Positions 1 through 7,391 of a stretch of 20,967 nucleotides of DNA are shown in pieces. The DNA is from a virus. The notes under the pieces were generated by a model. The model searched no databases. It worked only from the letters and a program-made list of their open reading frames with translations, and was not told the DNA's origin. The stretch's first letter is position 1. The number at the start of each line of letters is the position of its first letter. A program made the position numbers and the translations under genes. Location of the stretch: positions 1 through 20,967 of the IMG/VR virus record IMGVR_UViG_3300035698_031650, one strand, 5' to 3'.

Positions 1-449
1 AGCGTTCCACTCGCTGAGGCGCCTTCAGCATTCCATACAGAGCTTACAGATGCTGTAATAAAGTTGGCAACGTCTAAGTCCCTAAAGACTCTCACGTCCC
101 TTCCTATGCCCTCATCGAAGGATTGAGATAGTGGAAAAACAGCTATTGTAAAATTCGATGGAACAGTGTGTCCTTGGGACACGTCCTTCATCTTAAGCGT
201 AGCTTTAAAAGTATTGTCAGAAAGGTCTAGGATCGAGCCTGTAAGGCTTCGAAGTGGATCTAAATCAAAGTGAATCAGAAGTCTTGATATTTCATCTACA
301 TTATTGACGCCAGATATAGAAGACTCATCATAAAGCTTGAATAAGTCAAGTGTTCCAGCAAGACCGACATTTGCATCCGTAACTCGACTTCCGTTGATTA
401 CCTTATTGGTAATCATTGTATCTTTATCAGATTTTAATCTTTTATACAT
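1..449 (-). CDS. Phage appendage/structural protein, DNRLRE-like, N-terminal part (runs off window)
   Basis: Partial gene: 149 residues are readable before the left window edge and no stop is reached. The ATG (449-447) overlaps the stop of the gp6-like gene as TAATG, so the two are translationally coupled and the start is well placed. The visible protein starts MYKRLKSDKDT and has a segment around residues 53-62 with alternating hydrophobics (EISRLLIHFD). A later stretch reads FPLSQSFDEGIGRD, followed by a Trp near residue 139. This beta-rich pattern (PL-S-x-DEG-x-G-RD, then a Trp-containing strand) resembles the DNRLRE / fibre-associated beta-sandwich domains of phage and surface proteins; that is my recollection of the family, not a search result. 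Position directly after gp6 supports a baseplate or fibre component. Exact role is unknown. Confidence 0.6.
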   Translation of the reverse strand, partial: MYKRLKSDKDTMITNKVINGSRVTDANVGLAGTLDLFKLYDESSISGVNNVDEISRLLIHFDLDPLRSLTGSILDLSDNTFKATLKMKDVSQGHTVPSNFTIAVFPLSQSFDEGIGRDVRVFRDLDVANFITASVSSVWNAEGASASGT

Positions 450-2293
450 TAGACTCCATTTCCTGATATGTCAAAATTAGGGTACTTCAATTCAAATATT
501 CCACCATCTGGAGGGAACAACATTCCCTTCATTGTATTTGTTGATACATTAATTGTATTGCTACTATATAGTCTTTCCTTAATTCTGCCGCTAAGATTTC
601 TAAACTTTAAGTTTGTTACAGAAATGACACCAGGATTATTGAACACTATATTTCTTACATCAGAGATTCTTATTGGTTGATCTATTTGGAAATTTCCAAT
701 AATAAAGAATTTCTGAAGTCTTGAAATTATTTTTTGAACTATAAGGTTCTTATTAGTTAACGGTTCTGTAACTATCTCAAATTCAACACCGATGTTTACT
801 ACAGGTGCATCAAGAATATCAATCGCATCAGATATCATTCTAAATTCATTCAAGTAGGTAATTAGGTTTTCTTTCAGGGAATCAGGAGATACTGTGAGAG
901 ATCCTTCTGAGTCTCTACTGATAATGAATAGCTGGGCGGCTAATGGGTTGATTGGGTTTGAACGAACGCCAGCCCTAAAGACTCTTCCGAAACTACTTGG
1001 CATAGTATAAACTCTTGCTAAGAGGTCTTCTCTTGTTACAATTCTTGACTGAGAATTTCTAGCAGAAGGAACCTTTGTTTTCAGCTCATTTATTGTTGGG
1101 GCATTTTCTCCACCACGTGCAGGAAACTCATTGTCGACAGAAGTTGTTGCTCTTACTTGAGAAGCTATAGCTGCTTGAGGAGTACTAGGAAAACTCATCA
1201 ATAGAGTAGATATGGTCTGTATTGTTGTAGATGACACATTGTGACTCAATCCACCACCGTATCTGTAAGTTACTGAAATCGTTACTCCCTGAGGGGCAAT
1301 TCCCAAAGTTCTTGTATCTAACAAACTATTTGGATCAATCGAAAATCTTTGAAAAGTATTTTTTCCATAAAGTGGTACAGCGAACTCACTTGGGTCTGGG
1401 ATTATGTCATTATCTAAACTGTTCGCGGTTCCACCACCAAATCGCATTGTTGAAAGTCTTGTGCTGATGCTTGTATCTAAAGTAAACCTGAATGGAGCTG
1501 GCGCCATCTCCAATAACTGCTCTACAAGATTGGAGTCAGAACGAGGATTTGGCATACCTTTAAACACTGTATCTTGAGTCAAAGACCCAACTCGATAATA
1601 AACATTTCCGTCACTATCAACAACGTCGCTTATTTGAGTAACATTTTCGCTATCAAGAGTAATTGTTCTAAACGGTACAAAATTGTTTGGAATAATAAAT
1701 GTTTCAGTTCGAGAAAACCCAGATACTGCAAGACCTTTCAGGCTCATGAGTAATGTTCTTGGAGATCCATCTGCGTTTGTTTCGCCTATTTTTATTTCAG
1801 CAACGAAATTTCCGTCTTCGTTCTTTTTTGAAAAATCCAAATTTTCTGTCAATTCAAATCTTGTTCCATTGTTTGCAGCAGCTATTGTGCCCTGTAGGAT
1901 AATGGGAACAGCTGTTGGGTCTGGCTCGAAAATAGCGCCAACCTTTACCGCTGGTATTTCGATAAAGAATGAAAGTTCAACAACTGCTGGTGAATTTCCT
2001 GTAATATCAACACCAGCATCCCTTATAAGATTTTCAATATTATCAGACTCTACAGCTGTATCAATAAAAAGCTCTCCAAACTGATGATCCAAATAAAATG
2101 ACATAACATCGCCAGTATAGGCTGCTAAGTCTATCAACATGCCACCCATTCCAGCTTCAGAGAAGTCCTGAATCCTATCGGGATAAAATGCCCGTGCATA
2201 CTGAATTAAATCAGATCGCAATGAGCTAAAGTCTTTATTTAGAAAATTCCTTTGACGAACAGGTAAAACCCCTTTTTTTGTATTAATAGGCAT
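449..2293 (-). CDS. gp6: Baseplate wedge protein, T4 gp6-like (baseplate J superfamily)
   Basis: 614 residues, close to the 660 of T4 gp6. In T4, gp6 forms the dimeric ring that holds the baseplate wedges together around the hub. The N-terminal signature is clear at residues 20-95: FSSLRSDLIQYARAFYPDR, then DFSEAGMGGMLIDLAAYTGD, then SFYLDHQ, the hallmark of T4-like gp6. The C-terminal third (about residues 490-570) has the baseplate-J-like pattern VNIGVEFEI...ISRLQKFF...IRISDVRNIVFNNPGVISV. The start is the ATG at 2293, just after the gp25 stop (2300-2302), with GGAG 11 bases upstream. The stop TAA overlaps the next ATG. Expected in the virion baseplate; its place directly after gp25 in one transcript fits wedge assembly. 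Confidence 0.93.
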   Translation of the reverse strand: MPINTKKGVLPVRQRNFLNKDFSSLRSDLIQYARAFYPDRIQDFSEAGMGGMLIDLAAYTGDVMSFYLDHQFGELFIDTAVESDNIENLIRDAGVDITGNSPAVVELSFFIEIPAVKVGAIFEPDPTAVPIILQGTIAAANNGTRFELTENLDFSKKNEDGNFVAEIKIGETNADGSPRTLLMSLKGLAVSGFSRTETFIIPNNFVPFRTITLDSENVTQISDVVDSDGNVYYRVGSLTQDTVFKGMPNPRSDSNLVEQLLEMAPAPFRFTLDTSISTRLSTMRFGGGTANSLDNDIIPDPSEFAVPLYGKNTFQRFSIDPNSLLDTRTLGIAPQGVTISVTYRYGGGLSHNVSSTTIQTISTLLMSFPSTPQAAIASQVRATTSVDNEFPARGGENAPTINELKTKVPSARNSQSRIVTREDLLARVYTMPSSFGRVFRAGVRSNPINPLAAQLFIISRDSEGSLTVSPDSLKENLITYLNEFRMISDAIDILDAPVVNIGVEFEIVTEPLTNKNLIVQKIISRLQKFFIIGNFQIDQPIRISDVRNIVFNNPGVISVTNLKFRNLSGRIKERLYSSNTINVSTNTMKGMLFPPDGGIFELKYPNFDISGNGV

Positions 2294-2299
2294 ATATCA

Positions 2300-2776
2300 T
2301 TAAGCTCCAATAAAGAAACGGGCTTCCAATCCTTGATTGGATATTCGAAGAGAAGGCACACTATAAAATATCCTTAAAACAACTTTTGCGACCGCTTCAT
2401 TGTCGAAATTGTCAATAGTTCTTTCCATCTTATCCAAACTTACATAAGGCATAAATCTAGAAACAGCAGTCTTGATACGCGTAAGAAGCTCATTATCAAA
2501 AATATCAGAACTTAATTCCAAAGTTAATTCTCTCAAATTTGCTCCAAAATTATATAAACCAAGGCGCTCGCCATGATTAGTTAATATTAAATTTCTAAGA
2601 TTGTCACGAATTTGCTTGCCAATATCAAAATGCATAGCAAATATCCCTTCGCTGCCTTGACCTAATCTCATTGGTGTTCTTATCCCTAATGGCCGATTCT
2701 CTAAAGGATTAGGCTGTTTAGGCGTAGTTGTTTGAATTCCAACGCTTTTAAAGTCATATGTTTTTACTTCTGCCAT
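2300..2776 (-). CDS. gp25: Baseplate wedge protein, gp25/GPW family
   Basis: 158 residues, a little longer than T4 gp25 (132) because of a roughly 35-residue N-terminal extension. The core of the GPW/gp25 lysozyme-like fold is visible: FAMHFDIGKQIRDNLRNLIL (about residues 46-65), then GERLGLYNFGANLRELTLEL, and the C-terminal strand pair VAKVVLRIFYSVPSL...LEARFFIGA. In T4-type sheath/baseplate machines this protein links the inner wedge to the first sheath ring. The ATG at 2776 has an AAGG ribosome site 8 bases upstream. It sits between the spike gene and the gp6-like gene in one transcription direction. Confidence 0.92.
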   Translation of the reverse strand: MAEVKTYDFKSVGIQTTTPKQPNPLENRPLGIRTPMRLGQGSEGIFAMHFDIGKQIRDNLRNLILTNHGERLGLYNFGANLRELTLELSSDIFDNELLTRIKTAVSRFMPYVSLDKMERTIDNFDNEAVAKVVLRIFYSVPSLRISNQGLEARFFIGA

Positions 2777-2787
2777 GAATTAAGCCT

Positions 2788-2795
2788 TATCTATA
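2788..2795 (-). promoter_or_regulatory. Candidate late promoter box TATAGATA upstream of gp25
   Basis: On the minus strand the 38-base gap between the spike stop and the gp25 start contains TATAGATA. It lies 11 bases before the ATG, immediately followed by the AAGG ribosome site. It differs at one position from the T4 late promoter consensus TATAAATA read by gp55-type sigma, and a gp55-like gene lies close by. A single near-match in AT-rich DNA is weak evidence. Confidence 0.3.
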
Positions 2796-2814
2796 GTTAT
2801 TCTTCCTATGGGAC

Positions 2815-4152
2815 TTATTCTGAACGAACTTTCTTAGATGCTGATGAAATACTTCCAAAGTCTGCGGGTGGTCCTGTTGGTGGAACTACAGATCCTGGAA
2901 CAAGTGCATTGACATATACGGCAATTTGAGTCAGCGCTGTTGTTACTTGGGAAATCCAAGCTAACATGCCAGGATCCGCAGACGCCTTGTCAGTCAATCT
3001 AGCTACTCCCAATGACGCATTAGCATTACCTAAGCTGATGGACCTCCCTCCTACAAGCCTAATGTTTCCTGAAGAATCCATAACAATTGCTGACTCTCCA
3101 GATCTAAGCTTTAGATCTTGCCTTGCATCAACCCTAAATTGATCCGTAATAACACCTAATGCAGGCTTATTCCCAATTGTGGGAGGTACTCCAGGAATCA
3201 ACATTTTCATATTTAGGTCAATATCTGTTTTTGCAGATACATAAACCCTTGTCTTGTCATTTATGAAATCAGGGTCGCCCTCACGAACATTTTCTTTCTT
3301 TTTCCTTTTTTCTGGAGTCTTGTCAGTCTCTTTGTCTCCACGACTATTCTCAATAGACACAGGGGCTGTTGGAGTTCCCTCTTGACCATATCCAACCACG
3401 ATATCTATTGTTGGAGAATTTTTCTTTGGAGGATCTGTGGCTGCGCCAGTTCGATCCATTCCAAAAACAATTCTAGAACCATTGCTTCCCTGAACAACCT
3501 TATCTCCAGGCCTTTTTGTAAATCTAGGAACAGCCTCCTTAATGATCATCTTATTAGATTTGGCTTCTTTATCTATTTTCTTATAAGAGTCTCCACCTGC
3601 TAAGGTGTGTTGTTCCTCATCATCGCCTCCATTTACAAAATCGGGTGGTGGTGGTGTTTCGCCAATAAACTTATCTCTCGTAGAAAGCCCATCATTATGT
3701 TGATACTTTCTATCTGCATGAGTAAAGTTTAGGTCATCTGTATCCATTGGCTGAGGCACTCGTCTCCACCAATACCCAATTTGATCGTTTACCTCATAAT
3801 CAACAAAAAAAACAAATACGTGCTCGCCTGGCTTTACGGGCTCTGCGTCATAAATTCCCATTGGGAATAGTATTCTAGGAGAAGAGTCAAAATGATCTTG
3901 GTTTCTAGTTATAATTCTTCCAACAATTGAATTTCTAGGTGCTCTTTTTACAAGTTCTGGGGTTAATGTGGATGACTCTAGATCAGATATTTCCTCACTA
4001 CTTAAAATCTTCGGATTCACTAAAACATCTGTCACCACTGCTACATGAAGGACAGGAGCGCCTAACGTTCCTCTTTGACTCTCAATCTCTTCAGAAATAT
4101 CCGACTCATTCTGAAGAGCCTTTCGAGAACCATTAAATCCAGAACCAGACAT
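2815..4152 (-). CDS. Baseplate hub/tail spike protein with OB-fold (gp5/gpV-like)
   Basis: 445 residues. After a polar N-terminus, residues 70-145 show an OB-fold pattern typical of baseplate spike proteins: NSIVGRIITRN, RILFPMGIYDAEPVKPGEHV, then DQIGYWWRRVP. The middle (about 150-300) is polar and low in hydrophobics, with a Lys-rich stretch near 285-300. The C-terminal part has repetitive short strands (DARQDLKLRSGESAIVMDSS, GNIRLVGGRSISLG) like the beta-helical needle region of gpV/gp5-type spikes, ending in a Pro/Gly/Ser-rich tail. No lysozyme domain such as that of T4 gp5 is apparent. The ATG at 4152 has AAGG 5 bases upstream and lies 1 base from the preceding stop. Followed by gp25 and gp6. 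The hub/spike assignment is confident; the exact T4 counterpart is not. Confidence 0.75.
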   Translation of the reverse strand: MSGSGFNGSRKALQNESDISEEIESQRGTLGAPVLHVAVVTDVLVNPKILSSEEISDLESSTLTPELVKRAPRNSIVGRIITRNQDHFDSSPRILFPMGIYDAEPVKPGEHVFVFFVDYEVNDQIGYWWRRVPQPMDTDDLNFTHADRKYQHNDGLSTRDKFIGETPPPPDFVNGGDDEEQHTLAGGDSYKKIDKEAKSNKMIIKEAVPRFTKRPGDKVVQGSNGSRIVFGMDRTGAATDPPKKNSPTIDIVVGYGQEGTPTAPVSIENSRGDKETDKTPEKRKKKENVREGDPDFINDKTRVYVSAKTDIDLNMKMLIPGVPPTIGNKPALGVITDQFRVDARQDLKLRSGESAIVMDSSGNIRLVGGRSISLGNANASLGVARLTDKASADPGMLAWISQVTTALTQIAVYVNALVPGSVVPPTGPPADFGSISSASKKVRSE

Positions 4153-4153
4153 T

Positions 4154-4534
4154 TTAGCCTTTTTGACCTCTCATCTTTTCCATTTCTTGAAATAGATCAT
4201 GTGGACTCACTTCTGCTTCTGTCTCTTTATCCTCTAAGGCCTTTTGAACAAGGTTTGACAACTTAATAAGTTGCTCATTAGACTTCTCCATCCTCTCAAG
4301 ATACTTTGTCAGTTGAACGCCCAACATTGCATGCTTGTCAGAATCTTTCATCACATGCGGTAAAAGGTTCATAAAGCACAAGTTTGCACTCTGTCTATCA
4401 GATATTGCATTCTTATAGATCTGCCTCCAAAGCAACTTATGCTTTAGATTTGTTGATTCTATTGACTCCAAAAGATCATCAAAATCTTTTAGCATCTTCT
4501 CATGTTCTTTTTTGCTAGAAGATTCCAAAGTCAT
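4154..4534 (-). CDS. Small helical protein of unknown function next to late sigma factor
   Basis: 126 residues, predicted mostly helical and highly charged, with no cysteine-rich, membrane or nucleotide-binding motif. Two helical stretches stand out: residues 8-35 (KKEHEKMLKDFDDLLESIES) and 70-105 (a heptad-like KYLERMEKSNEQLIKLSNLVQKALED), followed by a short C-terminal LFQEMEKMRGQ helix. The ATG at 4534 is preferred over the ATG at 4537 because GAGG lies 7 rather than 4 bases upstream. The gene overlaps the end of the sigma gene by 20 bases, so the two are probably translated together. I do not recognise the family. Location suggests either a transcription partner of the sigma factor (T4 gp33 is a co-activator of similar size) or a baseplate assembly helper; neither is shown by sequence. 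Confidence 0.8.
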   Translation of the reverse strand: MTLESSSKKEHEKMLKDFDDLLESIESTNLKHKLLWRQIYKNAISDRQSANLCFMNLLPHVMKDSDKHAMLGVQLTKYLERMEKSNEQLIKLSNLVQKALEDKETEAEVSPHDLFQEMEKMRGQKG

Positions 4535-5267
4535 CATTACCCCTCAACTCTTTGTAGTGTTTTTTTATAACGGCCATATTTGTTGTCAATTGCTTTGCAC
4601 TCAAACCTGTCATTTCACGAATGTAAAAGAATACCGCTCTTTTATTCAGAAGGTCTACTTGCTCAATGTACTTAAATATGAAGATAATTGATTCTATCGT
4701 CTTAATCTCAGACTCATTTTTCAATCTTGTTCTTATTTCTGCTAACAATTGAGCAATTTCATCATTAAACTCTTTACTAATAATCTGATCATCTGGGGAT
4801 GGTACAGTGTAATGGTCTACTAATGCTTCTTGTTCCGACATCTGCATAGAGTCAGGTGCATCTAAACTCACATTTCTTTTTGTTTTTGTAAGTCTATTTT
4901 TATTTTTAATGATTAAAAAGTTTTTTGCAACAATATTGAAGTAAGAAAATGCTTTCGTACCTCTTTCTGACTTATATTTTAGTAATGTCTGATATAAAAA
5001 CGTAATACAGTCAGACTTTAGATCCTCGAATGAGTCATGGTGACCTTGAAATCCATGTATAAAAATTAGATTTTCAACCAACTTATCAAAAGATGGTTGA
5101 ATTTCTGACTGATATATTTTTTGCTGTTCGTTCTTATCTTCTTTTCTATACTTAAATGCGACGATCGAAGCCTGTGTGTCATCATTGAAGTAAGGCTTTG
5201 TTCCTTTCTTTCGTCGTCTTCCTACTCGTCTCTTTCTAACCTTCTTCTTTCCTAATAATGTACTCAA
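4515..5267 (-). CDS. gp55: Late-transcription sigma factor, T4 gp55-like
   Basis: 250 residues against 185 for T4 gp55. Residues 58-125 match a reduced sigma region 2: QPSFDKLVENLIFIHGF, then DSFEDLKSDCITFLYQTLLK, then GTKAFSYFNIVAKNFLI. This is the same order as the gp55 segment that binds the RNA polymerase clamp and reads the -10 box. A Lys/Arg-rich stretch follows (residues 121-131). The C-terminal half is helical, with no clear region 4. The protein ends in DDFGIF, reminiscent of the acidic-hydrophobic sliding-clamp tail of T4 gp55. The N-terminus is very basic (13 Lys/Arg in residues 7-24). The start is the TTG at 5267; no in-frame ATG or GTG is available upstream before a stop. It would direct host polymerase to late promoters. 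Confidence 0.72.
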   Translation of the reverse strand: MSTLLGKKKVRKRRVGRRRKKGTKPYFNDDTQASIVAFKYRKEDKNEQQKIYQSEIQPSFDKLVENLIFIHGFQGHHDSFEDLKSDCITFLYQTLLKYKSERGTKAFSYFNIVAKNFLIIKNKNRLTKTKRNVSLDAPDSMQMSEQEALVDHYTVPSPDDQIISKEFNDEIAQLLAEIRTRLKNESEIKTIESIIFIFKYIEQVDLLNKRAVFFYIREMTGLSAKQLTTNMAVIKKHYKELRGNDDFGIF

Positions 5268-5272
5268 TTCAT

Positions 5273-5635
5273 TTATTCTTCTTCTGATAAATAATCAGGG
5301 TCGCCGCCGAGAGCAAGGGTATCATCATCCTCGCTAATAATTTTGTCCATTGGCTCTGAACCACGTGCTAAAACATTTGCTATTATAAGCAAATCTTCTT
5401 TTGCTAACCTTACCTCATTTAAGAAATTTCTTACATAAGGATCCTCAGAAACAACTCCTGGAGTGTTTTCAAAAACTCTATCCATATTTCCGTATCTTGT
5501 ATCAACTCTATCCATGCATTTTTGTAAATTATCCTCAATATTCACCAACATCTTTCCAAAACGAATATTGAAATTTATTGAAACAAATAATGCTGATATA
5601 AACAGCATAATAACTATAGAGAAGAGTATTACCAT
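5273..5635 (-). CDS. Small single-pass membrane protein, acidic C-terminus, unknown function
   Basis: 120 residues. Residues 2-22 (VILFSIVIMLFISALFVSI) form one hydrophobic segment long enough to cross a membrane; with no basic residue before it, it may act as an N-terminal anchor. A soluble part follows, with a helical stretch (KMLVNIEDNLQKCMDRVD) and a second helix near 70-92 (NEVRLAKEDLLIIANVLA). The tail is strongly acidic, ending SEEE. The ATG at 5635 overlaps the stop of the upstream glycosyltransferase, and the stop is 5 bases from the sigma gene start, so expression is coupled to both. I do not recognise the family. The single-helix-plus-coil layout would also fit a membrane tether or a small holin/spanin-like accessory, but nothing specific supports those. 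Confidence 0.8.
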   Translation of the reverse strand: MVILFSIVIMLFISALFVSINFNIRFGKMLVNIEDNLQKCMDRVDTRYGNMDRVFENTPGVVSEDPYVRNFLNEVRLAKEDLLIIANVLARGSEPMDKIISEDDDTLALGGDPDYLSEEE

Positions 5636-6807
5636 AAAACTATATCTTTAAGCATTCTATCATATTTCTTCTCAATAGAAGACTGAGAGTATTCATCTCT
5701 TATGTTTTTACCAAGTTCTACAGCCCATTCCTTCGGACTTTCAGGCATCGTTCTAAACTTTTTTAGAACTTTCTTTGCAGATATCTCTCTTGGTTCTGCC
5801 CACTTAGAACCTTCCATAAAGATACTATTATCGATTTTGGAAGAGTCAACATTTACCAAATCATAATCAACTGGTAAGAACTTTCCACGATTCATAAAGT
5901 CTAGGTGGCCAGACCAATTAGTTGCTATAACAGGGAGATTAGAAGCTGCTGCTTCTAATATTGGCAATCCATAACCTTCTCCACGAGTAAGGCTGACAAG
6001 AGCCTTGATCTTAGGATGACGATAAAGAGAACTAACTTCTGAATCTTTCATAAATCCATGCAAAAAATAAACAGGAGGAAAATCAGTTGAACCTCCCCTT
6101 ATTTGAGACAATGTTTTATTAATGGTGTCCTTTGTTATACTTCTATCAAATGCTGAATTTCTAGCACTATTGGTTTTAATGATAATTCCAACATCTTTAT
6201 CTTTCTTGAACGTTTCACATAGCCACTTTAGTGTCTTATATGTATTTTTTCTATCTGTTGAGTCTCTATTTCCAGTCAACTGTCCATAAATCAAAAAGTT
6301 AAAATCAGTATCAATGCTTGATAACTTATCAAGATCAGAGTGATTTTCTTCAAGAATGCTATCGATAAATGCTTCAGGTATTACAATAATCTTTTTTTGT
6401 ACAGAACCACTTCTCTCAAAGGTGCTCTTTACATGCTCAGATGGAACAATTACTAAATCCATCTTATTTATTGAGTCAATCCACTCTTTATTACAAATAT
6501 CTGTCTCAACTCCTGCTGTGACCCCAATGTTGAATCTGGCTATAGAAGCGTCCCACTCATTAGGCAATTGAACTTGAATAGAAATGTCTGCGGCGCTCTG
6601 ACTTGGTGCAGTATGTTCCATAATAGTCTTTACCAGTCCATTGCACATATCTTGATTGATCATCCAAGAAGTATTTCCCCAACTAAGAGTCTGGACATAT
6701 ATTTCGTACTCACTCTTCTTTGTCATAAGCCAACGAAATATTTGTCGTGAATGGACTCCATAGCCAGAGATTGTTAATACGGGTGCTCTTAAAATAATTT
6801 TTTTCAT
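5629..6807 (-). CDS. Glycosyltransferase, GT4-type (GT-B fold)
   Basis: 392 residues, the usual size for a two-domain GT-B enzyme that moves a sugar from a nucleotide donor to an acceptor with retention. The N-terminal domain begins with a glycine-rich loop (LTISGYGVHSRQIF, residues 11-24). The C-terminal donor-binding domain contains the family EX7E motif at 277-285 (EGYGLPILE), followed by LPVIATNWSG. No membrane segment is present, so the enzyme is cytosolic. The ATG at 6807 overlaps the preceding stop as ATGA and has AAGGA 7 bases upstream. Its stop overlaps the start of the membrane protein gene. Donor and acceptor are unknown. It is the last glycosyltransferase before the sigma and baseplate genes. 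Confidence 0.9.
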   Translation of the reverse strand: MKKIILRAPVLTISGYGVHSRQIFRWLMTKKSEYEIYVQTLSWGNTSWMINQDMCNGLVKTIMEHTAPSQSAADISIQVQLPNEWDASIARFNIGVTAGVETDICNKEWIDSINKMDLVIVPSEHVKSTFERSGSVQKKIIVIPEAFIDSILEENHSDLDKLSSIDTDFNFLIYGQLTGNRDSTDRKNTYKTLKWLCETFKKDKDVGIIIKTNSARNSAFDRSITKDTINKTLSQIRGGSTDFPPVYFLHGFMKDSEVSSLYRHPKIKALVSLTRGEGYGLPILEAAASNLPVIATNWSGHLDFMNRGKFLPVDYDLVNVDSSKIDNSIFMEGSKWAEPREISAKKVLKKFRTMPESPKEWAVELGKNIRDEYSQSSIEKKYDRMLKDIVLW

Positions 6808-7391
6808 ACAATGTCCTTAATCTTTATAGTCCCAACAGTCCCGCTGGATGGAGCCCTTAGCAAAATAGTTCCCACATCAATCTCTGATGTTTCAATAAGT
6901 CCAAAATTGGACCTTCTTAGAAGCTTTGCTGATGTTGGGTGTATATAAGCTAAAATATTTTCATCAATAGTTTTTGCCTCTTTTGCCCACGCGCTAATAA
7001 GAAAGAACAATTCGCTATTCCAATCGTCTATAGTTCCACCATACAAAGGAAGAATGACCCCAGTCTTTTCTTCTACAGACTCACCTGTCTCAGGTATGAG
7101 GTATTTTCCAAGATTTGCTGACCAGAACCAAGTGGTCGAAGACGACTCCATCAATTCTTCTAATGAAAGTTCTTTTCCATATATCTCATTTCCTAAATAG
7201 TCTGTAAGTTCGGGGCATATATGTTCTCCACCAGCAGACAACAATTTATTATAATAAGTTTCCAAATTAAGATTGTCACCACTATAAGTCACAGTAGTGT
7301 AAAGGTCTTCTAAGAGTTCAATTATAGATTTGGCCTTGATTTCTGTATCAAAAACACTTTTTACTATTAGATTCTTTAAAGTTTCTGACAT
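6804..7391 (-). CDS. Unknown protein between two glycosyltransferases
   Basis: 195 residues starting MSETLKNLIVKS. I do not recognise the family. It is acidic, soluble, and free of membrane segments or cysteine clusters. The N-terminal 60 residues look helical (IKAKSIIELLEDLYTTVTYS). The middle has a Trp-rich patch (STTWFWSANLGKYLIP, about residues 84-99). The C-terminal 30 residues look like beta strands (VGTILLRAPSSGTVGTIKIK). The start was moved from the upstream TTG (7397) to the ATG at 7391 because a GAGG site lies 7 bases before it. It overlaps the end of the upstream GT4 gene by 16 bases and its stop makes ATGA with the next GT4 gene. This tight coupling suggests that it works with those transferases, perhaps as an acceptor or partner protein; that is inference. 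Confidence 0.78.
   Translation of the reverse strand: MSETLKNLIVKSVFDTEIKAKSIIELLEDLYTTVTYSGDNLNLETYYNKLLSAGGEHICPELTDYLGNEIYGKELSLEELMESSSTTWFWSANLGKYLIPETGESVEEKTGVILPLYGGTIDDWNSELFFLISAWAKEAKTIDENILAYIHPTSAKLLRRSNFGLIETSEIDVGTILLRAPSSGTVGTIKIKDIV

Noticed and set aside
1231-2084. Plus-strand open frames opposite the gp6-like gene
   Set aside because: They lie antisense inside a gene with clear family motifs, have no ribosome sites and show no recognisable protein pattern.
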